A DNA stretch of 64,000 bases from Brevibacterium siliguriense (GTDB lineage Bacteria > Actinomycetota > Actinomycetes > Actinomycetales > Brevibacteriaceae), in contig NZ_LT629766.1 in assembly GCF_900105315.1 (NCBI RefSeq), positions 620,001 to 684,000 on the forward strand, written 5' to 3'. Position numbers and translations under genes: made by a program. Every line of letters starts with the position of its first letter. The first letter of the stretch is position 1. Shown piece by piece: positions 1 to 8,649 of the stretch. The notes beneath the pieces are model-generated. The model was given only the letters and a program-made list of their open reading frames with translations, was not told the origin of the DNA and made no database searches.

Positions 1-246
1 GGTGTCCTCATCTACTGGCTGGTCTCGAACACTTGGACGATGGCCCAGCAGCACATGGTCATCCGCAATATGCCCGCTCCCGGCTCGAAGGCCGAGAAGG
101 AGATGCTTGAGCGCAAGGCTCGCAAGGGCAAGACTGTGAAGCAGGAAGAGATCAAGGGATCGACCGTCACCGAGGAGGCTCCGAAGAAGAGCGGCCAGCG
201 GCAGCAGCCTGTGAGCAAGAACCGTAAGAAGAACAAGAAGCGCTGA
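1..246 (+). CDS. yidC: YidC/Oxa1 membrane insertase, C-terminal end (partial)
   Basis: Only the last 81 residues are present; the reading frame is open from base 1. A hydrophobic end of a transmembrane segment (about residues 1-12 of the visible part) is followed by a strongly basic tail ending in Lys/Arg clusters, as expected for the cytoplasmic ribosome-contacting tail of YidC. The family inserts proteins into the cytoplasmic membrane with or without SecYEG. The identification rests mostly on the order yidC-khpB-rsmG-parA-parB, which is conserved next to the origin in actinobacteria. The khpB start follows after 8 bases, so the two are probably co-transcribed. Confidence 0.85.
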   Translation, partial: GVLIYWLVSNTWTMAQQHMVIRNMPAPGSKAEKEMLERKARKGKTVKQEEIKGSTVTEEAPKKSGQRQQPVSKNRKKNKKR

Positions 247-254
247 GGACAGAC

Positions 255-800
255 ATGACCGAAGAGAAGATCGACGAGACTTCCGAACAGATTCCGGAGG
301 AGACCTCGACGAAGCCGAGCCGTGCCGAACTCCTCGAAGAAGAGGGCGAGATCGCTGCGGACTACCTCGAAGAGCTGATGGATCTGGCCGATATCGACGG
401 GGACATCGATATCGATGTCGCCGACGGCCGTGCACAGCTGTCCATCATCTGCGAAGACGACGATGACTCGAACCTCGGCACTTTGGTCGGCCGTGAAGGG
501 CGCACCCTCGGTGCGCTGCAGGAGCTCAGTCGACTGGCCGTGCAGACTCAGACCGGTCAGCGCTCGTGGCTCATGCTCGATATCGACGGCTTCCGCAACA
601 GCCGACGCGAAGAGCTGATCAAGAAGGCCAAGCGGGCGATCGACGAGGTCAAGGACGGCGGCGAAGAGTTCGCGTTCAAACCGATGAACAGCTTCGAGCG
701 CAAGATCATCCATGACCAGGTGGCCCGCGCCGGTCTGGTCTCGGAGTCCGAGGGCGAGGGCGACGGACGTCATGTCGTCATCCGGCTCGCCGATGACTGA
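255..800 (+). CDS. khpB: KH/R3H-domain RNA-binding protein KhpB (Jag/EloR family)
   Basis: This 181-residue protein has an acidic N-terminus (1-30), a KH-like domain (about 32-110, with a GREGRTL turn in place of the GxxG loop) and a C-terminal R3H domain (about 115-181, with an RKIIHDQVARA helix and a GDGRHVVIRL strand). It lacks the extra Jag-N domain of firmicute homologues, which is usual in actinobacteria. The family binds RNA as a KhpA/KhpB pair and influences cell elongation and division. It follows yidC closely, and its stop overlaps the rsmG start, so it sits in a tight operon. Function is known from the family; nothing in the sequence is unusual. Confidence 0.9.
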   Translation: MTEEKIDETSEQIPEETSTKPSRAELLEEEGEIAADYLEELMDLADIDGDIDIDVADGRAQLSIICEDDDDSNLGTLVGREGRTLGALQELSRLAVQTQTGQRSWLMLDIDGFRNSRREELIKKAKRAIDEVKDGGEEFAFKPMNSFERKIIHDQVARAGLVSESEGEGDGRHVVIRLADD

Positions 801-1473
801 TCAGCCCGAGAACGACATCGAACTCTCGAACGAGTCGACGACAGCGGAGATCGAGACCCCTCCGTCCGGTACCGAAGAGTACTTCGGTGCGGCGTTTCCT
901 GCCGCGCAGCGGTATGCCGAGCACCTGGCCACGACCGGTATCGAGTGGGGCCTCATCGGCCCACGCGAGGTCGATCGCCTGTGGACCCGACATATCCTCA
1001 ACTGCGCTGTGGTCGCCGAGTACATCGGTGAGAACGATGTCGTCGGCGACGTCGGCAGCGGAGCCGGCCTGCCGGGAATTCCGATTGCACTGATGCGCCC
1101 CGAGGCGAAGATCGTCCTCATCGAACCGATGGAACGTCGCATCGAATGGCTGACCTTGGTCGTCGATGACCTGGGCCTGAAGAATGTGCGCATCGTTCGC
1201 GCACGGGTCGAGGAACTCGTCGACGAGGAGATGTTCACTGTCGTCACCGCACGCGCGGTGAAGGCGATGACGACTCTCATCGAATGGACCCGCGAAGTCA
1301 TCAGCCCCGGAGGCCGGATCCTCGCCCTCAAGGGAGCTTCGGTGGAAGGCGAACTGGTCAAGGCGAAGAAGCTGATCAAGCGATATCGACTGTCCCAGCC
1401 TCAGATCCATGTCGTCGATGGCGGCGGCATCCTCGAGGTTCCGAGTCGTGTCGTCGAGATCGTGAAGAAATAG
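793..1473 (+). CDS. rsmG: 16S rRNA (guanine-N7)-methyltransferase RsmG (GidB)
   Basis: This 226-residue class I SAM-dependent methyltransferase modifies G527 of 16S rRNA (E. coli numbering) in the family. The SAM-binding loop is visible as GDVGSGAGLPGIPIAL, followed by an acidic strand end (LIEPMERR). A longer in-frame ORF begins at 712, but I chose the ATG at 793 because the upstream residues lie inside khpB and look like non-coding translation. From 793 the start overlaps the khpB stop by 8 bases, which suggests translational coupling. Loss of this gene in other bacteria gives low-level streptomycin resistance. Confidence 0.92.
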   Translation: MTDQPENDIELSNESTTAEIETPPSGTEEYFGAAFPAAQRYAEHLATTGIEWGLIGPREVDRLWTRHILNCAVVAEYIGENDVVGDVGSGAGLPGIPIALMRPEAKIVLIEPMERRIEWLTLVVDDLGLKNVRIVRARVEELVDEEMFTVVTARAVKAMTTLIEWTREVISPGGRILALKGASVEGELVKAKKLIKRYRLSQPQIHVVDGGGILEVPSRVVEIVKK

Positions 1474-1510
1474 TACGAAGTAGAGTTGGTCTAGGCTGGA
1501 TCAGAGCCCT

Positions 1511-2437
1511 GTGAAACCGATGGATGATGGAGTGCGCCCTATGCCGATCATGGATGAGTCGTCTCCCATTGGTGCCGCGATTGCACGGGACAGCCGGCGT
1601 GCGGATCGACTGTCGCAGACGACCTTTCCACGGCCGGACTCGACCCGAATCTTCACGATCGCGAACCAGAAGGGTGGCGTCGGAAAGACCACGACGGCGG
1701 TGAACATCGCCGCAGCCCTGGCCAACCAGGGGCTGAATGTCCTGCTCATCGACATCGATCCGCAGGGCAATGCGAGCACCGCATTGGGAATCGACCACTA
1801 TTCCGAGGTCACGAGCATCTACGACGTCCTCATCGATGATGTGCCGATGCGTGAGGCTGTGGCACAGTGCCCTGATTTCGAAACCCTCAAGTGCGTGCCG
1901 GCCACCATCGACCTGGCCGGCGCGGAGATCGAACTCGTGTCCCTTGTCGCACGTGAACAGCGACTGCAGCGTGCCTTGGGCATCTATCTGAAGGAGGAGG
2001 AAGCAGCCGGAGACCGTGTCGACTATATCATCATCGACTGCCCGCCCAGCCTCGGTCTGCTGACGGTGAATGCCTTCGTGGCCGCTCGGGAAGTCCTCAT
2101 CCCGATCCAGTGCGAATACTATGCACTCGAGGGTCTCAGCCAGCTGCTGAAGAACATTCAGCTCATCCAGAAGCACCTCAACCCCGAACTTGCGATCACG
2201 ACGATTCTGCTGACGATGTATGACGGGCGGACCAACCTCAGCGCTCAGGTCGCTGAAGATGTGCGCACTCATTTCCCGGAGCAGGTGCTCGGCACTGCCA
2301 TTCCGCGTTCGGTGAGGATCTCCGAAGCACCGAGCTATGGTCAGACCGTGATCTCATATGACCCACATTCCAGCGGTGCCCTGTCGTATCGGGAAGCTGC
2401 TGAAGAAATTGCAAATCGAGGAGTAAGTCGTGGCTGA
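1511..2437 (+). CDS. parA: Chromosome-partitioning ATPase ParA (Soj)
   Basis: This 308-residue ParA/MinD-type ATPase carries the deviant Walker A motif KGGVGKT at residues 54-60, a Walker A' region ([12 protein letters not shown]) and Walker B ([11 protein letters not shown]). ATP-bound ParA dimers bind nucleoid DNA, and ParB-parS complexes trigger hydrolysis, which moves origins apart. The start could be GTG 1511 or an ATG at 1520, 1541 or 1550; the N-terminal 45 residues lie outside the ATPase fold and are poorly constrained. The 3' end overlaps the parB start by 8 bases. The parB product keeps the matching ParA-contact peptide at its N-terminus. Confidence 0.95.
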   Translation: MKPMDDGVRPMPIMDESSPIGAAIARDSRRADRLSQTTFPRPDSTRIFTIANQKGGVGKTTTAVNIAAALANQGLNVLLIDIDPQGNASTALGIDHYSEVTSIYDVLIDDVPMREAVAQCPDFETLKCVPATIDLAGAEIELVSLVAREQRLQRALGIYLKEEEAAGDRVDYIIIDCPPSLGLLTVNAFVAAREVLIPIQCEYYALEGLSQLLKNIQLIQKHLNPELAITTILLTMYDGRTNLSAQVAEDVRTHFPEQVLGTAIPRSVRISEAPSYGQTVISYDPHSSGALSYREAAEEIANRGVSRG

Positions 2438-4505
2438 ACGCAAAAAGAGGGGCTTGGGACGCGGGCTCGGAGCATTGATCCCCGACGCTAACTCCAACGA
2501 CCGTCCGGTCGATGTCTTCTTCTCGGGTGGGCACACGGAAGACGACAAGGGAGAGACGAAGACGTCACGGACTGCGCGCACAGACCCGGCTGCCTCCATG
2601 CAGTCTTCCCGACGTCGCAAGCCGAAGTCAGCAGGCACATCACGGTCGACGACCAAAACATCCGAGACAGGCACAGAGACGAAGGCGCCTGTGTCGAAGA
2701 CGGCCGCTGCGAAGCCGACGACTGCAAGGCCGGGATCATCAAAGGGTGGATCATCCACGACGACACGATCGAAGACGTCCGAGACCAAGGCCGCAGGGAC
2801 GAAGTCGGCGACTTCCAATACGGCAGCGACGAAATCCACTCCTGCCAAGACTTCCGCGGCCAAAACCTCAGGCTCGAAGTCGACCGCCTCTAAGGCGACC
2901 GCCTCTAAGACGGCTGGTTCCACGACGTCTGGCACCAAGTCATCGACCTCTAAGGCGACAGGTTCGAAGACGGCTTCTTCCAAGTCCACCCCGGCGAAGT
3001 CCGCGTTGGTCGAGGCGAGTGCGGCGAAGGCGAACGCGGGCAGCTCGTCGAAACCATCGTCTGCTGCCAAAACGACGGCACCGAAGACGAAGGCTGGTTC
3101 ATCTCCGACCACGTCCGATGCTGATAATGCCGAGAAGGCCTCTACAACGCCAACTGCGAATACGCGGAAGACTTCCCCTCCTGCTGTCGTGACTGGCCCG
3201 GAAACCAGCGACAGTGATGTTTCGGCAACCGTGTCCAACGCAGGTTCAGAATCCGAATCAGCTCAGACGGATAGCACCCTGTCAGTCGTTGTGGACACCT
3301 CACACGCTGCTGCAACCCAGGAGTCGGAATCTGCACGGGCGGCTGCTTCGGTGCCGTCCCCCGAGGATGATGTTCGTGAGACTCACCCGGGCGTATACAC
3401 GTCTTCTGGTCGCAACTATGACGACAGCGAGCAGGGCGACACGGCACCGGTGGAGGACGCTGATGGTGAGATCGAGATGGGTACTACTAATGTAGTCTCT
3501 TCTGAGGCGGAAGACGTTGAGTCCGAGAACCAGCCGGCGTCCGCATCTGCAGCGGATGACTCATATACGGCCTCTCCTGAATCCAACGTGAACGAGACTT
3601 CTTCTGACTCCGAAAAGGAGCCCGGAGAACCCGAGTCAACGGAGGACGCTGTAGACAACGAGGCCGGTGAATACGACGGAGTTGAATCGATCCCGGATAC
3701 GGAGTTCGGTGAGATCGACGTCGATCTCATCGATGCGAACCCCAGACAGCCACGTACCGTCTTCGACGAAGATCTGTTGGCTGAGCTTGTGCACAGCATT
3801 CGTGAGATCGGTGTCCTTCAGCCTGTAGTCGTCAGACAGAAGCCGAGCGACCGCTCACGCTTCGAACTCATCATGGGTGAACGGCGCCTTCGAGCTACGA
3901 AGGATGCAGGCCTCCCAACGATTCCCGCAATCATCCGTTACGTCGAAGATACGGATCTCCTGCGGGACGCACTTCTGGAGAACCTGCATCGTGCAGAGCT
4001 CAACCCGCTCGAAGAGGCGGCAGCATACGGACAGCTGCTCGAGGACTTCGGATGCACCCAGGAGGAACTCTCCGAGCGTATCGGCCGTTCCCGCCCACAG
4101 ATTTCCAATACCCTGCGTCTTCTGCGCTTGCCTCCTCTCGTGCAGCGTCGCGTCGCGGCCGGAGTCATTTCGGCCGGTCATGCCCGAGCTATCCTCGGTC
4201 TGCGGGATCCCGAACATATGGAAGTACTCGCGCAGCGGATCGTTGCTGAAGGACTGTCTGTCAGAGCTTCCGAAGAGGCAGTTGTGCTGCTCAATCGCGG
4301 AGATTCAATCAATGTTTCACGTGCAACGACGAAGGTAGCTCCAGAATTCCTGGCCGTAGCGGAACGCCTGGGTGATCGGCTCGAGACTAAGGTGAACATC
4401 TCCGTGGGTAAGCGCAAAGGCAAACTGAGTGTCGAGTTCGCCAATCAGGAGGACTTGGATCGCATCCTCGGTCTATTGGGAGTGTCAAACGACGAAGTCA
4501 TTTGA
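2430..4505 (+). CDS. parB: Chromosome-partitioning CTPase ParB with a very long disordered linker
   Basis: The protein has 691 residues, against roughly 300-400 in most ParBs. Residues 6-18 form the ParA-stimulating peptide ([12 protein letters not shown]). Residues 41-225 are a basic Lys/Ser/Thr/Ala tract with irregular SKATASK-like repeats. Residues 255-420 are acidic (Glu/Asp/Ser). The canonical core starts near 425: a CTP-binding box with GERR at 483-486, a helix-turn-helix at about 541-563, and a C-terminal dimerisation region to 691. The GTG start at 2430 overlaps parA by 8 bases. DNA of the basic tract contains short near-tandem repeats (around 2881-2920), a likely route of expansion. 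The linker reads in frame without stops, so it is probably real protein. The gene itself carries a parS-like site at 4314. Confidence 0.95.
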   Translation: MAERKKRGLGRGLGALIPDANSNDRPVDVFFSGGHTEDDKGETKTSRTARTDPAASMQSSRRRKPKSAGTSRSTTKTSETGTETKAPVSKTAAAKPTTARPGSSKGGSSTTTRSKTSETKAAGTKSATSNTAATKSTPAKTSAAKTSGSKSTASKATASKTAGSTTSGTKSSTSKATGSKTASSKSTPAKSALVEASAAKANAGSSSKPSSAAKTTAPKTKAGSSPTTSDADNAEKASTTPTANTRKTSPPAVVTGPETSDSDVSATVSNAGSESESAQTDSTLSVVVDTSHAAATQESESARAAASVPSPEDDVRETHPGVYTSSGRNYDDSEQGDTAPVEDADGEIEMGTTNVVSSEAEDVESENQPASASAADDSYTASPESNVNETSSDSEKEPGEPESTEDAVDNEAGEYDGVESIPDTEFGEIDVDLIDANPRQPRTVFDEDLLAELVHSIREIGVLQPVVVRQKPSDRSRFELIMGERRLRATKDAGLPTIPAIIRYVEDTDLLRDALLENLHRAELNPLEEAAAYGQLLEDFGCTQEELSERIGRSRPQISNTLRLLRLPPLVQRRVAAGVISAGHARAILGLRDPEHMEVLAQRIVAEGLSVRASEEAVVLLNRGDSINVSRATTKVAPEFLAVAERLGDRLETKVNISVGKRKGKLSVEFANQEDLDRILGLLGVSNDEVI
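4314..4327. promoter_or_regulatory. parS: parS-like site inside the parB coding region
   Basis: The 14-mer GTTTCACGTGCAAC differs at one base from the palindromic parS core GTTTCACGTGAAAC. It encodes Val-Ser-Arg-Ala-Thr near residue 629 of ParB. The same variant recurs at 4703, outside the gene. Confidence 0.7.
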
Positions 4506-4527
4506 ACTCAGAATATTACAGTAAGTT

Positions 4528-4555
4528 GGCCTCCGCGGGTGTTCCCGCGGAGGCC
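4528..4555 (+). terminator. Hairpin terminator after parB
   Basis: A perfect 12-bp stem (GGCCTCCGCGGG / CCCGCGGAGGCC) with a TGTT loop lies 23 bases after the parB stop. No long T-run follows, which is common for high-G+C terminators. It separates parAB transcription from the parS array. Confidence 0.75.
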
Positions 4556-4702
4556 GTGCTCGTCTATGACGCATTCTGACTGCGAGTTGTTGGTTGCTCG
4601 GATTGAGTCTCGGGCATCCAGACGGTCTGTTCGAAAGGCGAGGGGCGCAACAATTGGTCTGTGCAGCAGTGATTCGGCCAACCTCGTTGCGTTCCCATGG
4701 TG

Positions 4703-4716
4703 GTTTCACGTGCAAC
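4703..4716. promoter_or_regulatory. parS: parS-type site (one mismatch)
   Basis: GTTTCACGTGCAAC: same single-base variant as the site inside parB. First site of the array downstream of the parB terminator. Confidence 0.75.
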
Positions 4717-4858
4717 GGTCTCGCGAGCCTGCTGCGGCCGCTTACTGTTATAACGAGCGAGATACTGAATCTACCGATCAGTTCCTATCTTCAACTCCCA
4801 AAGAGTCCACTGCATTGAGTTACCAAACGTTGAAAATGCCGTATGACTCCACATCGCT

Positions 4859-4872
4859 GTTTCACGTGAAAC
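4859..4872. promoter_or_regulatory. parS: parS site (perfect core)
   Basis: GTTTCACGTGAAAC: perfect 14-bp palindrome matching the known ParB-Spo0J target core. Confidence 0.92.
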
Positions 4873-4953
4873 CGACGTTTCAAATCGCATCTTTGCAACC
4901 CACGAGAACAAGTGATCGCTGTAAAGAACAGACACGAGCCTCCGACAGTCTTC

Positions 4954-4967
4954 GTTTCACGTGAAAC
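4954..4967. promoter_or_regulatory. parS: parS site (perfect core)
   Basis: GTTTCACGTGAAAC: perfect palindrome, 95 bp after the previous perfect site, the closest spacing in the array. Confidence 0.92.
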
Positions 4968-5067
4968 ACCGTGACTCACTGCGGTTGCGATATGCTGCGG
5001 CGAGAACAGATTCGTGGGGAAGACAGGCTTCTGCAAGTTTCAGTATGACTATCGGTCCGTTGATTAT

Positions 5068-5081
5068 GTTTGACGTGGAAC
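5068..5081. promoter_or_regulatory. parS: Degenerate parS-like site (two mismatches)
   Basis: GTTTGACGTGGAAC differs at two positions from the palindromic core. It lies 114 bp after the perfect site at 4954. It may be a weak or decayed site. Confidence 0.45.
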
Positions 5082-5424
5082 ATGGTTTTGGGCATATCAG
5101 TGAGCGTGGTTCAGAGACTGTTGAAGACAGTGTGCGCCCGGAGGAAATTAAGTCCTCGCTGGCAAGGCCAACCAATCTCCAATCATTCAATCCCTCGGAC
5201 TTGCTAACGCAGGGCCGTCGTGGGTTTACAGATACGTAGTGGATTGTTCGGCACGACTGGAGCGTCCATATGCATGGAGATTGCTACTCAGAGGATTTGT
5301 ACCGATGTCTTAGTAGACAGAATGCATGCACACCCCATGAGGGAGCACTAGCGCATAGGCTTGTTGAGGTGGTGAGCGAGCGATATATCGGCGCTCAATC
5401 GTCGGAAGGCCGAGCATGTCTAAC

Positions 5425-5438
5425 GTTCCACGTGAAAC
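5425..5438. promoter_or_regulatory. parS: parS-type site (one mismatch)
   Basis: GTTCCACGTGAAAC: the common asymmetric variant of this array, plus orientation. Confidence 0.8.
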
Positions 5439-5691
5439 GCCGTGGCAGATGGCCACGACTCTAGTATGAAGTGTGTTTCTGGACCAACTCATCAGATTTG
5501 GTGAACACGTGGCTGATCTATCACTCGGACCTTTTGGATGTGCCGTACTCTCTGAAAGTCAGGGCACCAAGCTGCTTCTTAATAGTGGTAGTTCAGCCCG
5601 TTAACCCGGCATCTTCAATAGATTCCGATCACATGATCCGATACAGGTGGATATCATGCGCTTTTACTTACTTGGTTGTCCAGGTTCAGAG

Positions 5692-5705
5692 GTTTCACGT
5701 GGAAC
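5692..5705. promoter_or_regulatory. parS: parS-type site (one mismatch)
   Basis: GTTTCACGTGGAAC: the reverse complement of the variant at 5425, hence the same site in the opposite orientation. Confidence 0.8.
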
Positions 5706-5790
5706 CAGTCTGCTGTGTGGATCGGTCAAACTTACATTGGGCTGATCCGGCGTCGCGCTCTCAGCCGCAATGACGGTGTTGACGACTATT

Positions 5791-5832
5791 CCTCGAGCCA
5801 TGGGTACGTGATTATGAACGCATGGCTCGAGG
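5791..5832. repeat. Perfect 12-bp inverted repeat within the parS array
   Basis: CCTCGAGCCATG at 5791-5802 is repeated as its exact reverse complement at 5821-5832, with an 18-base spacer. It is not a parS sequence and has no T-run. It could form a cruciform or bind a symmetric protein; its role is unknown. Confidence 0.6.
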
Positions 5833-6114
5833 CGCTCTGCGTCTTTCTTCCTGCTGGTCGTGTCGTTGAAATCATTGTTTGGCTGCAGGCCAGCTTTGCT
5901 GCTGGATGGAAGGGATGTTCTCGTTGTGTCGATGCGTTCACACATCCACGGGTATTTGTTGCCTTCTGTATCGACGAGCTCGGTCCTTACTGACCACGGC
6001 CGCGAATTGGGGTCGAGGGCAGCTTATTCCGAATCTGCCGTGGGAATTAGTTAGGCGCTTAGGTGAGATTCCTGGAGCTTCTCCGCGCGATTTGAGTAGC
6101 CGCTTACGTGAACA

Positions 6115-6128
6115 GTTTCACGTGAAAC
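6115..6128. promoter_or_regulatory. parS: parS site (perfect core)
   Basis: GTTTCACGTGAAAC: third perfect palindrome of the array. Confidence 0.92.
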
Positions 6129-6328
6129 ACTTTCCAATGGTTAATTGCCTATTCTTCAGATACTTTCGTTTTCCCTCCCGCCAGATGATGCAGTGTTTTA
6201 CAGACAGAATGAGTTCTGATTCTACTTGGCCACAGTTGTGTGGGGAAGCGAACTCCTTATGGTGGAACCCGATCTATCCTTAAGCTGTAACGATTGAGAT
6301 ATTCCGGTTGCTGATCTGGTAGCAAACA

Positions 6329-6342
6329 GTTCCACGTGAAAC
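6329..6342. promoter_or_regulatory. parS: parS-type site (one mismatch)
   Basis: GTTCCACGTGAAAC: asymmetric variant, plus orientation. Confidence 0.8.
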
Positions 6343-6673
6343 ACGGGGCATTCTCTACCTACTCCTCTATCCGGTGCTTAAGTTGCTCGGCCGGCAGGTA
6401 ATCCAGGTATTGATTACTTTGCGATTGGTATAACTGAACAATTCGTCTACACGCAACCGACCTCTAGGGATAGTTCAGACACAGTATGGACCTAGACTTT
6501 CTACCGAACCCCGTATTCAGTGGTCGCTTTGTAGGGGTTCGGAACTTATGATGGCGAAGCTGCGCGATGAATTTTTTGCGAAGTTGCGGCGTTCGGTCTT
6601 CGAATCAGGTGGAAACCTTATAGAGGCGGGTGCGGCGCGTTTGGTCGTACATGACAATGTGCGCAGCTGATTG

Positions 6674-6687
6674 GTTCCACGTGAAAC
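6674..6687. promoter_or_regulatory. parS: parS-type site (one mismatch)
   Basis: GTTCCACGTGAAAC: asymmetric variant, plus orientation. Confidence 0.8.
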
Positions 6688-6902
6688 GGACGGGAACTAA
6701 GGTTATTCGTATACCTACGTCGCCATGGAGCCACCGGTCGCGGTCGCCCCGAGGAATAGAGAGCGGATGGCACCCACGCAGCTTGAAGGTTTGCGTTATG
6801 AGCGTTCGAAGCAGGTGAAGTATCTTAGTGATCTACCATTGGGCCAGCGGCTTCAGTCCGCTTTAGTCATCTGGGTTGGAATCTTGTTTGGCTACTTATC
6901 AG

Positions 6903-6916
6903 GTTTCACGTGGAAC
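6903..6916. promoter_or_regulatory. parS: parS-type site (one mismatch)
   Basis: GTTTCACGTGGAAC: asymmetric variant, opposite orientation. Confidence 0.8.
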
Positions 6917-7053
6917 ATGCAGATCGTTGAGGAATTGGCATTGTGTAGTCGCGGTAGTTCTCGGACAGTGTTCCGAGCAGTCTGGACTCTGCGTCTGGTG
7001 ACATTCGTTGCGGCAGTTAGCGACCCTCATAATAGAGCGGTCATCATCTCGGC

Positions 7054-7067
7054 GTTTCACGTGGAAC
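7054..7067. promoter_or_regulatory. parS: parS-type site (one mismatch), last of the array
   Basis: GTTTCACGTGGAAC: asymmetric variant, opposite orientation. It lies about 340 bp before the end of the cwlM-like gene. Confidence 0.8.
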
Positions 7068-7408
7068 GAACAGTGACTGAGTCTTTGCGGAGTTATCGTC
7101 TCAGTCGAGTCCATTGCCGAGAGTGCTCTTTGCGATGTCGGACTGTTGCCCTATTCAGACTCGATTCCTATTGTGTACAGAATGGACAGCGATTGCCTGG
7201 GCGAGAGGTTGGGCCGCTGATACCTTGTGTCCTCCGCCCCTGACGATCAGGCACGAGTTCGTGCAGACATCAGAGGGCGGGCACGGCGTGAGAATTGAGC
7301 AATGAGTCGGATTCGCTCAGTTGATCATGCTTGAATTCACGAAAAGTAGAGCGCCGTATTCCGTTAATCGAGCACGACCCGGAAGAACCAGATGTGGTAG
7401 GTCGGTGA

Positions 7409-8545
7409 CTAATTCAGTGCTTTGATTGCGTCCAGACTGAGTGTTCCGGTCTGAGGGTCTTTTTCCTCAAAGATGTAGAGGCGTTGGAGAGCAGCGGCAA
7501 TGCCATCTGCGATGGCTTCCCGGACCTGGGGGTCCTGGAGGCTCTCGAGGTCATTTTGATTGGTGAGGTAACCACTGACGACATGAACCTTCGGAGTCCT
7601 CAGCCGTTTGAGTGACGACCACGTGCGAGCATGGGTACGGCAGTCGAGCATACCCGTACGCGCGATAACCTCGCCTTGAATGAGTTCGGCGAGCTTCTGC
7701 CCCGTCGGAGAGTTGAGATCGGATTGGCGCTCGTGTCCGAAGAAGAAGGTAGCGATCCCGTTGGCGTCCTTGGACTTGCTGACGTCGGCCGTCACAGTGA
7801 TGACCGCTGATGCGCCAAGAGTATCTGCTCGATTGACCTCGACCGCATCGCCTTCCAGGAGGATCGCTCCGGCTCCGATTGCCTCCAGCCTGCCAACAAG
7901 TCGACTTGCTATATCGATAGTGATCTGGCGCTCGAAAGCTGATTGCTCTTCGGTCATCGGGAGATTCTGGAAGTCTACAACTGTAGTTGCCGCTTCGATG
8001 ACGAAGGTGCGACCGACGAGCGAAGTGCCCGAAGCCGCTACCCGTGCGCGCTCCTGGAGAGCGAAGAGGTTGCCGGTGTCCTGGTTGCGGTCGATTGCGC
8101 TGAGGCCTCGCAACGTCTGCGGACCGGTCACTCCATCGACTTTCGTGCCGAGGCTCATCTGGAGCTCTTTGACGGCTGTTTCGGTCAGTGCCGCGTATTC
8201 AGCGTCGATGCGGCCCGGGTAGAAGCCCAGTCCCGCGAGTTTGGTCTGGAGGTTGACGACGTCATCCCCTGTCAGCACCTTAACGGGGTCGAATCGCAGC
8301 ACACGGTCGCCGAGCTGATAGCGAGCTTGCTCGAGCTCCGAAAAGGTCTCAGGGCCCAACACACCGTCGCAGAGGATTCCGCGGTCCTGTTGGAACTGCC
8401 TGACTCCGAGTTCGAAGGCTCGATCGAAGTCTGGCGTCTCTGTTTCTCCGACGTCTAGACCTAAACGGGCCATCTGCGCTTTGATATTCGGCAGCATCTC
8501 GGAAATGTCGCCGCGCGTATAGCGCGGTAAGTTCGTGTTCGTCAA
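7409..8545 (-). CDS. cwlM: CwlM-like protein: two peptidoglycan-binding repeats plus degenerate amidase_3 domain
   Basis: The 378 residues comprise two PG_binding_1 repeats (about 12-75, ending GVLGPETFSEL, and about 90-152, ending GVTGPQTLRGL) and an amidase_3-like domain (about 178-365). The zinc-ligand motifs of active N-acetylmuramoyl-L-alanine amidases are missing: the usual histidine strand reads FVIEAATT, the middle His motif reads AVITVTADVSKS, and the final catalytic Glu motif reads KVHVVSGYLTNQ. It is therefore probably not an enzyme. The mycobacterial relative CwlM, in the same position between trxA/trxB and parAB, is a cytoplasmic activator of MurA controlled by PknB phosphorylation. 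No signal peptide is visible. A role in cell-wall regulation is inferred from that match. It is transcribed toward the parS array. Confidence 0.85.
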   Translation of the reverse strand: MTNTNLPRYTRGDISEMLPNIKAQMARLGLDVGETETPDFDRAFELGVRQFQQDRGILCDGVLGPETFSELEQARYQLGDRVLRFDPVKVLTGDDVVNLQTKLAGLGFYPGRIDAEYAALTETAVKELQMSLGTKVDGVTGPQTLRGLSAIDRNQDTGNLFALQERARVAASGTSLVGRTFVIEAATTVVDFQNLPMTEEQSAFERQITIDIASRLVGRLEAIGAGAILLEGDAVEVNRADTLGASAVITVTADVSKSKDANGIATFFFGHERQSDLNSPTGQKLAELIQGEVIARTGMLDCRTHARTWSSLKRLRTPKVHVVSGYLTNQNDLESLQDPQVREAIADGIAAALQRLYIFEEKDPQTGTLSLDAIKALN

Positions 8546-8606
8546 TGCGGTGCCAATCTTCGGTGATGCGGTTCGAGGGTCAGTGTGGGGTGTCGTCCAG
8601 AAATGC

Positions 8607-8642
8607 CTAAGGCGCCTGTTGATAGTACAACAGGCGCCTTAG
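8607..8642 (-). terminator. Hairpin terminator of the trxBA unit
   Basis: A perfect 15-bp stem (8607-8621 with 8628-8642) with a 6-base loop lies eight bases after the trxA stop. It separates trxA from cwlM, which has its own start 60 bases further on. Confidence 0.85.
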
Positions 8643-8649
8643 AACTCGA

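Larger units (their letters stand above)
4506..7408. other. Non-coding parS array (putative centromere) between convergent parB and cwlM
   Basis: These 2.9 kb separate the end of parB (plus strand) from the end of the cwlM-like gene (minus strand). All six frames are broken, and the longest ORFs run through parS sites with no recognisable protein. Base composition is visibly lower in G+C than the surrounding genes; for example 31 of 60 bases at 5521-5580 are G or C. Eleven parS-type 14-mers are spread from 4703 to 7067 at intervals of about 95-425 bp. A strong hairpin closes parB at 4528-4555, so the array probably receives little transcription. No tRNA, transposase or CRISPR was seen here. 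The last 340 bases (7068-7408) hold no site. Confidence 0.85.

Noticed and set aside
2640-3130. Repetitive stretch inside parB as a CRISPR or repeat array
   Set aside because: The short repeats are irregular, stay in one reading frame and encode Lys/Ser/Thr/Ala; there are no regular spacers.
6102-6113. Partial parS-like match GCTTACGTGAAC
   Set aside because: It has too many mismatches in the left arm; a perfect site lies next to it at 6115, so I did not count it.
4539-7305. Several open frames of 60-170 codons within the parS array
   Set aside because: They run through parS sites, lack ribosome sites, show no domain or codon-composition bias and overlap each other on both strands.
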